From Bacteroidota bacterium (GTDB lineage: Bacteria > Bacteroidota > Bacteroidia > NS11-12g > UBA9320), in NCBI GenBank assembly GCA_947499775.1, contig CANMPY010000108.1, positions 1 to 6,536 of the forward strand: a stretch of 6,536 bases of DNA, given 5' to 3'. Shown piece by piece: positions 1-6,058 of this stretch. Each line of letters opens with the position of its first letter. Position 1 is the first letter of the stretch. The notes beneath the pieces are model-generated. The model was not told the origin of the DNA, searched no databases, and saw only the letters and a program-made list of their open reading frames with translations. The translations under genes were made by a program, and so were the position numbers.

Positions 1-24
1 TGCTGGATGCTCGGGCGATAGCTA
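1..24 (-). pseudogene. era: Era frame continuing past the TAG, to window edge
   Basis: After the TAG at 22-24 the same frame reads LSPEHPA up to the window edge. From memory, Bacteroidota Era proteins read roughly 'SALH-FN...ILELLPEHPPYF' here. The window reads SAIHPFNKNMLLNFLV, stop, LSPEHPA, which lines up without gaps and places the stop at a usually Glu or similar position. The rest of era therefore probably continues to the left, and the TAG is a single-codon interruption. A change from GAG, CAG or AAG by one base would explain it. Confidence 0.6.
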
Positions 25-513
25 AACCAGAAAATTCAATAGCATATTTTTATTGAATGGGTGAATGGCCGAGAACGGAACTACCCCATAAAAATGACCT
101 GAAGCTTTCCAATGCTCTGTTTTATCAACAATCTGTTGCTCATTTAACCGATCAACTTTATTGAGTATTAAAATTTTTTGTCCTTTAAATGAATTCAACA
201 CATCGATTACTTCTTCACTAAGTTCCTCTTCGGTTTCGTCGTGTATGAGAAGCAAAAGATCCGCATCCTCCAAACTTTCTTTCATTGCATCCATCATCGC
301 TTCTTGCATCTTATATTTAGGAGCAATAATGCCAGGCGTATCCGAAAAAACTAATTGATAATCGTCGGTGGTAATAAATCCTTTTATTCGGTGACGCGTA
401 GTTTGTGCCTTTGGTGAAACAATACAAAAGTGTTGTCCCATTAACGCATTAATAAAGGTTGATTTGCCTGCGTTTGGTTTCCCGATTATTGATATGAAGG
501 CTGCTTTATGCAA
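22..513 (-). CDS. era: GTPase Era, GTP-binding domain, cut by in-frame TAG
   Basis: Era is a GTPase that binds the 3' end of 16S rRNA through a KH domain and acts in small-subunit maturation. The G motifs are all visible: G1 GKPNAGKS (residues 11-18), G2 in KAQTTRHR (35-42), G3 DTPG (58-61), G4 NKVD (118-121) and G5 SAI (148-150). The product is 163 aa against roughly 290-300 for the family, so the linker and the whole KH domain are missing. The reading frame stops at TAG (22-24), yet the codons after it still resemble Era. The start is TTG: it encodes the first residue of a typical Era N-terminus (MHKA-F), and an in-frame TAA lies two codons upstream, so no earlier start is possible. The next in-frame ATG (residue 69) would lose G1-G3. 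No Shine-Dalgarno is seen. The identity is clear; whether the gene is intact in the organism is not. Confidence 0.9.
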   Translation of the reverse strand: MHKAAFISIIGKPNAGKSTFINALMGQHFCIVSPKAQTTRHRIKGFITTDDYQLVFSDTPGIIAPKYKMQEAMMDAMKESLEDADLLLLIHDETEEELSEEVIDVLNSFKGQKILILNKVDRLNEQQIVDKTEHWKASGHFYGVVPFSAIHPFNKNMLLNFLV

Positions 514-568
514 AGTTTAAAAGAATAGATATGAAGATTTAAGACTTGATTCCCGATTATCCAATCAT

Positions 569-600
569 AAAAAAAGCCCCCATCGTGGGTTGGGGGCTAG
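569..600 (-). terminator. Rho-independent terminator of the tRNA-fMet unit
   Basis: On the minus strand a 7-bp GC-rich stem AGCCCCC/GGGGGCT (arms at 592-598 and 575-581) closes a 10-nt loop and runs directly into a run of seven Ts (575-569). It begins about 10 bases past the tRNA 3' end, so it ends tRNA transcription before era. The loop contains CCCACGATG, complementary to the tRNA 5' end. Confidence 0.85.
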
Positions 601-607
601 TTCTTAG

Positions 608-679
<72 letters not shown>

Positions 680-692
680 ATGTTTCGTTTTG

Positions 693-723
693 CAAAGGTA
701 GTTTTTTATTTGGGTTTGACAAA
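693..723 (-). promoter_or_regulatory. Bacteroidota-type promoter of tRNA-fMet
   Basis: On the minus strand, TTTG (720-723) and TACCTTTG (693-700) are separated by exactly 19 bases. This matches the known Bacteroidota sigma consensus of TTTG about 19 bases before TAnnTTTG. The -7 box lies 13 bases upstream of the first tRNA base, leaving a 5' leader of only a few bases for RNase P to remove. This is the strongest promoter match in the window. Confidence 0.8.
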
Positions 724-846
724 CTGTATTTTGCAAAATCATTAGGCTTGAGGCACTAAGGCAAATTGTTCTATTATTTTAATGCAGGAAAAGGATTGTA
801 AAAAATTGAATAGAATTAAAAAAATTGAATTATTCCTTCGATTTAT

Positions 847-878
847 TTTGAAACCTTAGAAATTTGTTATTACTATTG
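847..878 (+). promoter_or_regulatory. Possible promoter of the SRPBCC/GyrI-like gene
   Basis: TTTG (847-850) is followed after 20 bases by TACTATTG (871-878), one mismatch from TAnnTTTG. Transcription would begin about 10 bases before the ATG at 895, giving a very short leader with no Shine-Dalgarno. The rest of the 680-894 gap is AT-rich and holds only the tRNA promoter and a short A-tract direct repeat. Confidence 0.4.
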
Positions 879-894
879 CATGGCTTACTACTAA

Positions 895-1914
895 ATGCGC
901 ATTCTCCGAATTATTTTAATTTTCATTGTTGTAATTCCGGGTCTTTATCTAGCAGCATGTTTGTTTATTCCATCCACCTATAAAGTTGAGCGCTCCATAG
1001 AGGTTAATGCTCCTGTTGATATTGTTTTTGAACAAATAGTACCATTTAAAAACTGGGAAAAATGGAGTCCGGAAAAAGCGAAGGACCCAAAATTAAAATC
1101 ACTTTTTAGTTATAACAACGGCAAGGTTAATTCATATTGGCTTTGGAAAGGCCAAAAAGCAGGGCAAGGAAGAATTAAAGCTACCGCCATAAAAAATCAG
1201 AAACAAATTGCGTATCGCCATACCATTCAAAAACCATTTCCCCTCGATTTAAATGGAAGTATAACCCTTGAACCACAAGGGTTGTTAACCAAAATAATTT
1301 GGACAACCGAAGGAACCAACCCTTTTCATCTTAGGGTTTTGAATTTGTTGATGGATAAAAAAATAGGGCCTGATTTTGAAATAGGCTTGGCCCTACTTAA
1401 AACTATTGCCGAAAAGGAAGCTGAAATATTTCAAAAAGAATATTTCGGATATAGAATAAAAGAAACACGATTCATTGGTAGCAAAATTGGCTACGTTAAA
1501 AAAACAGTTCTTCTGGATGAACTTGATGAATTTTTTAGCACAAATTATTTAAAACTAACCTCTGAGGCACAAAACTGTAATTTTAAACTTAACGGCCCCC
1601 AAATGGCGCTTTATTACCGCTGGGATTATACTAATGGTTTAGCTACAGTGGCTGCAGCCATACCTCTGAAAGGTGATTCTACATTGGGTGACGATTTTAG
1701 CTTAATGCAATTTTCCTCATCAAAAACCTTACTTTTAAACTATTATGGAGGCTATAAAAGCAATGCAAATGCCTATAAAGCTTTAGATAATTTTGCACGA
1801 AATAAAAGGCTTCGCATTGTAAAACCAGCTATTGAAGAGTACATAATCGGACCAAAAGAACAGCGCGATTCCAGTAAATGGTTGACTAAAATTTATTATT
1901 TGATTGGTTCCTAG
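895..1914 (+). CDS. Membrane-anchored SRPBCC + GyrI-like domain protein
   Basis: The product is 339 aa with three parts. Residues 4-26 form one hydrophobic segment, a membrane anchor or uncleaved signal. Residues about 30-175 look like an SRPBCC (START/Bet v1-like) ligand-binding domain, with the opening YKVERSIEVNAPVDIVFE and the W-x-x-WSP...DP signature (54-65). Residues about 188-338 look like a GyrI-like/AraC-effector small-molecule-binding domain, with ALYYRWDY (238-245), PAIEEYIIGP (311-320) and a C-terminal SSKWLTKIYYLI (326-337). Both domain types bind hydrophobic or small ligands, and no DNA-binding domain is present, so a role in sensing or sequestering a ligand at the membrane is inference; the substrate is unknown. 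The start is the only ATG before the hydrophobic segment. The gene ends in TAG, with an in-frame TAA two codons later. It converges on comM with 86 bases between stops and no clear terminator. Confidence 0.85.
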   Translation: MRILRIILIFIVVIPGLYLAACLFIPSTYKVERSIEVNAPVDIVFEQIVPFKNWEKWSPEKAKDPKLKSLFSYNNGKVNSYWLWKGQKAGQGRIKATAIKNQKQIAYRHTIQKPFPLDLNGSITLEPQGLLTKIIWTTEGTNPFHLRVLNLLMDKKIGPDFEIGLALLKTIAEKEAEIFQKEYFGYRIKETRFIGSKIGYVKKTVLLDELDEFFSTNYLKLTSEAQNCNFKLNGPQMALYYRWDYTNGLATVAAAIPLKGDSTLGDDFSLMQFSSSKTLLLNYYGGYKSNANAYKALDNFARNKRLRIVKPAIEEYIIGPKEQRDSSKWLTKIYYLIGS

Positions 1915-2000
1915 CTTTAAATATGGAATGTGCCCTGATTGAATAACCTACAAGATTGTTTGTTACGTTATAATATTAGAATTACCCCTGAGCGATTACC

Positions 2001-3371
2001 TCACCCCGCCCAATTTTCTCTATCCAAACTTCTATAATGAATAGCTTCGGCCAAATGTTCTACTTTTATGTCATCGCTCTGAGCCAAATCAGCTATAGTG
2101 CGGCTAACTTTTAAAATCCGATCATAGGCTCTTGCACTCAAATTAAGCCTTTGCATAGCTTTTTTTAATAGAGTTTGTCCAATGGCATTAATTACACAAA
2201 TTTCCATAACCATTTTGGTAGGCATCATGGCATTGCTATATATCCCTTCTGTTTTTTCGAAGCGACTTTTTTGAAATTCCCTGGCGTTTAAAACCCGTTC
2301 GCGAACTGCTTTACTCGTTTCATTGCTTTGTCGCCTACTCGCCAATTCATCAAACGACACCGGGGTAACTTCAATATGTATATCAATCCTATCAAGCAAA
2401 GGGCCCGATATCTTACTCAAATATTTTTGCACTACTCCTGCTCCACAAACGCAGTCTTTTTCGGGGTGATTGTAATACCCACAAGGGCAAGGATTCATGC
2501 TAGCTACCAACATAAAACTCGCGGGATATTCCACTGCAAACCGCGCTCTCGAAATGGTTACTTTCCTTTCCTCTAAGGGCTGTCGCATTACTTCCAAAAC
2601 CGTGCGCTTAAACTCAGGCAATTCATCTAAAAATAGTACGCCATTATGAGCCATTGAAATTTCACCCGGCTGCGGAATTCCTCCGCCTCCCACTAATGCC
2701 ACGTCGCTTATTGTATGATGCGGACTTCTAAATGGTCGAATCCCGATTAAAGAAGCATTATCGCCTAACTTGCCTGCCACCGAATGAATTTTTGTGGTTT
2801 CCAGTGCTTCATGCAGCGTCATCGGGGGCAAAATGGTTGGCAGTCGTTTGGCTAACATTGTTTTTCCTGCTCCAGGCGGACCAATCAAAATAATATTATG
2901 ACCTCCAGCTGCCGCAATTTCCATGGCCCGTTTTATATTTTCTTGCCCTTGCACATCGGAAAAATCAACCGCAAAAATTCCAGATTGTTCTTCATAGTCT
3001 TTTCGAGGATCAGCAAGTGTTCTTTCAATGGATTGTTTGCCATTTATAAAATTAACAAGTTCGGCTAAATTTTTAACCCCATAAACCTCCAAATCTTTTA
3101 CAATTGCCGCCTCACGTGCATTTTGAGCTGGCAGTATTATCCCTTTGAATCCGTCTTTTAAGGCTTGGATGGCTATAGGTAGAGCGCCCTTAATGGGCAA
3201 CACTCCGCCATCTAACGATAGCTCCCCCATTATTATATAGGTTTCAAGGTCGCCCGTTTTCATCTGATTTGATGATGCCAATATTCCGGTGGCAATAGCC
3301 AAATCGTAAGCCGAACCCTCTTTGCGTATATCGGCAGGCGCCATATTTACTACAACCCTCTGCCTTGGCAT
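2001..3371 (-). CDS. comM: YifB/ComM-family Mg-chelatase-like AAA+ ATPase, main part
   Basis: This is the larger piece (456 aa) of a gene that begins at 3544 in another frame. ComM is a hexameric AAA+ helicase that promotes branch migration during natural transformation; in Bacteroidota it is usually annotated as YifB or a magnesium-chelatase subunit ChlI-like protein. Numbered for the repaired 514-aa protein: the rest of the N-terminal Lon-like/ChlI domain, Walker A GPPGAGKT (222-229), Walker B VLFLDELPEF (303-312), NPCPCG (351-356) and CVC (365-367) cysteines, LLDRID (383-388), and the C-terminal Mg_chelatase_C region with LSARAYDRIL (469-478). The end YRSLDRENWAG is the usual family C-terminus. 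The ATG at 3371 is an internal family Met (MPRQRVVVNMAP), not the true start, but reinitiation there could yield a protein lacking the first 58 residues. All ATPase motifs are intact. Confidence 0.9.
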   Translation of the reverse strand: MPRQRVVVNMAPADIRKEGSAYDLAIATGILASSNQMKTGDLETYIIMGELSLDGGVLPIKGALPIAIQALKDGFKGIILPAQNAREAAIVKDLEVYGVKNLAELVNFINGKQSIERTLADPRKDYEEQSGIFAVDFSDVQGQENIKRAMEIAAAGGHNIILIGPPGAGKTMLAKRLPTILPPMTLHEALETTKIHSVAGKLGDNASLIGIRPFRSPHHTISDVALVGGGGIPQPGEISMAHNGVLFLDELPEFKRTVLEVMRQPLEERKVTISRARFAVEYPASFMLVASMNPCPCGYYNHPEKDCVCGAGVVQKYLSKISGPLLDRIDIHIEVTPVSFDELASRRQSNETSKAVRERVLNAREFQKSRFEKTEGIYSNAMMPTKMVMEICVINAIGQTLLKKAMQRLNLSARAYDRILKVSRTIADLAQSDDIKVEHLAEAIHYRSLDRENWAG

Positions 3372-3544
3372 TCTAAACCCGTTATTTTTAGTGCTGTTTC
3401 TATACGAAGTTGGCTTTCTTTTACGGCATTATCAGGCAAGCCTACCATAAAGTATTTCACCTGACCAGAGCCAATATTTACTTCTATAGTTATTTTATGA
3501 GCGTTCACCCCAAAAACAGCACTGCCATAGGTCTTGACCAACAT
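3350..3544 (-). pseudogene. comM: N-terminal piece of comM/yifB before a one-base frameshift
   Basis: The frame from ATG at 3542-3544 reads MLVKTYGSAVFGVNAHKITI and on to VGLPDNAVKESQLRIETALK, the standard N-terminus of YifB/ComM. It then goes out of frame (ITGLECQGRGL) and ends at TAG (3350-3352). The correct continuation lies in the next frame and begins at GFRMPRQR. Adding one A to the five-A run (T run at 3385-3389 on the plus strand) gives CTA AAA AAT AAC GGG TTT AGA ATG, i.e. LKNNGFRM, which fits the family and joins the two pieces into 514 aa, a normal length. An in-frame ATG 14 codons further upstream exists, but the added residues do not resemble family members, so 3544 is preferred. 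Confidence 0.85.
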
Positions 3545-3548
3545 ATAA

Positions 3549-3556
3549 CAAAAATA
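3549..3556 (-). promoter_or_regulatory. Possible -7 box of comM, implying a leaderless transcript
   Basis: On the minus strand TATTTTTG, a perfect TAnnTTTG match, sits only four bases before the comM ATG. Transcription would begin at or next to the start codon. No TTTG is seen at the expected distance upstream, so this may be chance in an AT-rich stretch. Confidence 0.3.
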
Positions 3557-3641
3557 AGTTTTTTTGAGCTCCTGCCGCATTACCATAATTTACATTCATT
3601 TGCTTCTGAAACTTTCTTTTTAAACATTCCGTCTTAGCTGT

Positions 3642-3649
3642 TATATTTG
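3642..3649 (+). promoter_or_regulatory. -7 box of the DUF1697 gene
   Basis: TATATTTG is a perfect TAnnTTTG match 13 bases before the ATG at 3663. The -33 region contains only T-rich sequence (around 3613-3621) and no clean TTTG. AAGGA at 3656-3660 resembles a Shine-Dalgarno but lies only two bases from the ATG, which is unusually close. This site and the comM start share a 118-base divergent intergenic region. Confidence 0.5.
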
Positions 3650-3662
3650 TTAAAAAAGGAAT

Positions 3663-4211
3663 ATGAAAACATATATAGCTCTTCTTAGGGGCATAAATGT
3701 AGGTGGACACAGGAGCCTTAAAATGTCAGAATTAATTAACTCCATGCTATCACTTGGATTCGAAAAAGTAAACACACTTATTCAAAGTGGTAATGTGATA
3801 TTCTGTTCGGCTATTTCAGATAACAACCAACTTGAACGAATGATTGAAAATAAAATTAAGTTAGAATACGGTTTTGATGTTCCTGTAATTATTAAGAGCT
3901 TGCCTGAACTTAAAAATATTATTGAAAATAACCCATTCGAAACTGAAACTCCAGAAGCAATAAAGCAGCTTTATATTACATTTTTAAAGACGCCGCCTAC
4001 AATGGAGTTGTTTGATAAATTTAGCGCTATTGCATTTGCCCCCGATAAATTTCTAGTACGAAACGATGTGGTGTATGGCTTGATTTTTCAAAGCTATGCG
4101 CATACAAAATTCAATAATTCGTTTATCGAAAAAAAACTTAATATTTTGGCCACTACGCGTAACTGGAATACCATTTTAAAACTTGCCGTAATGAATAACT
4201 TGCCCTTATGA
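3663..4211 (+). CDS. DUF1697 domain-containing protein
   Basis: The 182-aa product matches the DUF1697 family along its length: N-terminal MKTYIALLRGINVGG (residues 1-15), the LGF...LIQSGNVIF segment (31-47), an NPF motif (90-92), and the C-terminal IEKKL...ATTRNWNT block (155-170). The length is normal for the family and the frame is unbroken. The biochemical function of DUF1697 is unknown; it is usually a small soluble cytoplasmic protein, and no signal peptide or membrane segment is visible here. It is divergent from comM and convergent with the O-methyltransferase gene 54 bases away, so it is probably transcribed alone from the TATATTTG box. Confidence 0.9.
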   Translation: MKTYIALLRGINVGGHRSLKMSELINSMLSLGFEKVNTLIQSGNVIFCSAISDNNQLERMIENKIKLEYGFDVPVIIKSLPELKNIIENNPFETETPEAIKQLYITFLKTPPTMELFDKFSAIAFAPDKFLVRNDVVYGLIFQSYAHTKFNNSFIEKKLNILATTRNWNTILKLAVMNNLPL

Positions 4212-4265
4212 GCTCGGTCAAATACAAAGCATCAATGAAAAAAGACCCCTTTTAACTGCAAAAAA

Positions 4266-4916
4266 TTATTTTTTTCGGGCTATCGTAATTCCGTCTCGTA
4301 TAGGAAGCATAACAGTTTCGAATGAATTATCAGCAGCAATAGTTTTATTAAAAAGATGAATGGCCATGGTTTCTTGATCTGTATTTAATTCGTTTTGTTC
4401 AATAACTTTTCCGCTCCATAAAACATTATCGGCGATTAATAAGGCTCCTGGATTTAATAAATTTTTAATCAAATCGAAATAAACAGGATAATTCTGTTTA
4501 TCGGCATCAATAAAAACTAAGTCATAACGCTCTGATTTTAGATTGTTTAGGATAATTTCACTTGCATTGCCTATATGTAAATGAATCGTTGGTTTGGCGT
4601 TTGCCTTTTCAAAATTTTTTAAAATTATTGGCTCTAATTCTTCATTTACTTCTATGGTATCGATAAAACTATCCCCCGAAAGTCCCTCGGCCATGCAAAG
4701 TGCAGAATAGCCTGTATAGGTTCCTATTTCTAATATTCGTTTTGGCTGACAAAGTTGAATGATGAGTTTTAAAAACCGCCCTTGTAAATGCCCCGAAAGC
4801 ATACGCGGATTTATTTGTGTTAGATAGGTTTGACGGTGTATTTCTTTTAAATATTCTGGTTCATCCGAACTGTAAGATTCACAATAGTCGAGTAAGTTTT
4901 GATCTATAAAATTCAT
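4266..4916 (-). CDS. Class I SAM-dependent O-methyltransferase (COMT-like)
   Basis: The 216-aa product belongs to the Methyltransf_3 (catechol/caffeoyl-CoA O-methyltransferase-like) family, which moves a methyl group from S-adenosylmethionine to a hydroxyl, usually with a divalent metal. Visible motifs are the SAM-binding ILEIGTYTGYSAL (61-73), the acidic ribose-binding E89 in DTIEV, the metal-binding D137/D139 in FIDADK, D163-N164 in ADNVLWSG, and the C-terminal LPIRDGITIARK (204-215). The N-terminal PRMLSGHLQGRFL (37-49) is the usual substrate-side helix. Length is typical and all catalytic positions are kept. The acceptor cannot be read from sequence. The ATG lies 5 bases after the EEP stop codon, so the two genes are almost certainly cotranscribed and perhaps translationally coupled. 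Confidence 0.93.
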   Translation of the reverse strand: MNFIDQNLLDYCESYSSDEPEYLKEIHRQTYLTQINPRMLSGHLQGRFLKLIIQLCQPKRILEIGTYTGYSALCMAEGLSGDSFIDTIEVNEELEPIILKNFEKANAKPTIHLHIGNASEIILNNLKSERYDLVFIDADKQNYPVYFDLIKNLLNPGALLIADNVLWSGKVIEQNELNTDQETMAIHLFNKTIAADNSFETVMLPIRDGITIARKK

Positions 4917-4921
4917 TTGGT

Positions 4922-5995
4922 TTATTTAATATCAATAATGGCTTCAATCATTTTGTGGTCGGAATTAAAATTTTTTGATGCCAAATAGTTATAGGAAACC
5001 ATCGATGTATCATGTAAAATATAATCAATGCGCATGGTGGGTATTGGGCCAGTATAGGTTCCGCCTATTCCGTTTCCGCTTTCGATAAAGCAATCTTTCA
5101 AATCTTGGCTAAGCGTACTATAGGCAAACGATTGAGGCGTGTCATTAAAATCACCACAAAGTATTATGGGCTTTCCGCAGTTTTTCATATTTTCTTTTAC
5201 CATAATAGCCTGTTCGCCTCTTTTTATGAAAGCTGTTTTTAAACGATCAAAAATATTTTTTGACACTTGTATCGTGTTTTCCGAATCCTCCCCTATTTTT
5301 TTTAACAGGGCATAATCGGTTCGTGCTAATTTTAAGGATTGTAGATGAAGGTTATAAACTCTGAATGTTTTTGAATTATGCATAATATCGGCATACAAAC
5401 AGAGGTTTACCGTGTTTTCACCAAAATCTAAATCTCCATAATCGATGATTTTATATTTTGAAAAAACGATAATACCAAATCTGGATTTGCCTGTTTTTCG
5501 TTTCAATGTACGGACATAATGATATGGCATGCCCGCATGTTTTTTAATCTCTTTAATGGCAGTTGACCCATTTACATCGAGGTTATAAAACTCTTGTAAA
5601 CAAAGTATATCTGGATTTTTCTCCGTTATTTCTTTTAAGAATTCATTAAAATAATTGGCATCGTCATAAATACCAAATACCTTAGCATTAAACGAAACCA
5701 CTTTTAGTTTGCCCTCTCTCTCAGGCAAAGTTTCGGCTCCAAATGTTACAATTTTATTAAAACTGGGAATACCCAACACCAACATGCCTAAATTAAAAAT
5801 CAATCTTAGCTTAACTTGAATAACCCAATAAACCAAAAACATAGCATTGAGCAGAAGCAACACAGGGTGTACCAAGCCAAAAAACGCTGCTTGCCAAAAC
5901 AAGGATGGATCTATATACGGAGCCGCATATGAGAGCAATAGCCCTGCTATTACTATATAATTAAGGTACTTTAAGATTATATTGACAACAACCAA
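4922..5995 (-). CDS. Membrane-anchored endonuclease/exonuclease/phosphatase family protein
   Basis: The 357-aa product has an N-terminal membrane module with about three hydrophobic segments (roughly 9-27, 33-58, 65-78), followed by a complete EEP (DNase I/sphingomyelinase-like) fold from about residue 97. Catalytic and metal positions are visible: N103 in VVSFNAKVFG, E135 in CLQEF, H217 in YNLHLQS, D282 and N284 in CGDFND, D324 in RIDYILHD, and D346-H347 in NSDHK. EEP domains hydrolyse phosphodiesters or phosphomonoesters; whether this one acts on nucleic acid, lipid or another phosphate is unknown. The start is TTG: there is no ATG before the first hydrophobic segment, and the first Met inside it (residue 52) would cut the module. 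An upstream in-frame stop lies at 6029-6031. It follows the rhomboid gene by 55 bases, a neighbourhood common in Bacteroidota. Confidence 0.9.
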   Translation of the reverse strand: MVVVNIILKYLNYIVIAGLLLSYAAPYIDPSLFWQAAFFGLVHPVLLLLNAMFLVYWVIQVKLRLIFNLGMLVLGIPSFNKIVTFGAETLPEREGKLKVVSFNAKVFGIYDDANYFNEFLKEITEKNPDILCLQEFYNLDVNGSTAIKEIKKHAGMPYHYVRTLKRKTGKSRFGIIVFSKYKIIDYGDLDFGENTVNLCLYADIMHNSKTFRVYNLHLQSLKLARTDYALLKKIGEDSENTIQVSKNIFDRLKTAFIKRGEQAIMVKENMKNCGKPIILCGDFNDTPQSFAYSTLSQDLKDCFIESGNGIGGTYTGPIPTMRIDYILHDTSMVSYNYLASKNFNSDHKMIEAIIDIK

Positions 5996-6041
5996 ATTAA
6001 TTGCATTGAATGGCGAAGTTCGTAATTTTCAGGTCTCAATC

Positions 6042-6058
6042 GTGAATAAATTATTCAC
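6042..6058. repeat. 17-base palindrome over the rhomboid stop codon
   Basis: GTGAATAA and TTATTCAC form perfect 8-base arms around a single central A. On the minus strand it covers the last codons and the TAA of the rhomboid gene. The loop is too short for a full hairpin, although a 5-bp stem with a 7-base loop could form. There is no following T run, so it is not a terminator. Confidence 0.4.

Noticed and set aside
161..358. Plus-strand open frame inside era
   Set aside because: It is antisense to clear Era motifs, with a low-complexity Ser-rich translation; it is a shadow.
782..859. 25-codon open frame of a basic peptide in the tRNA/SRPBCC gap
   Set aside because: Its Lys-rich composition follows from the A-rich DNA, there is no ribosome binding site or good promoter, and it resembles no family I know. 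It is probably chance.
2328..2576. Plus-strand open frame inside comM
   Set aside because: It is opposite the conserved ATPase core and has no recognisable motif; it is a shadow.
3410..3637. Plus-strand open frame over the comM N-terminus
   Set aside because: It lies opposite conserved comM codons and has no family resemblance.
3495..3710. Minus-strand open frame across the comM/DUF1697 divergent region
   Set aside because: It overlaps the real starts of both genes in wrong frames and resembles nothing.
4240..4253. Possible bidirectional terminator between DUF1697 and the O-methyltransferase (AAAAG, ACCC loop, CTTTT)
   Set aside because: The stem is only 5 bp, mostly A-T, and no clean T run follows. 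It is too weak to call.
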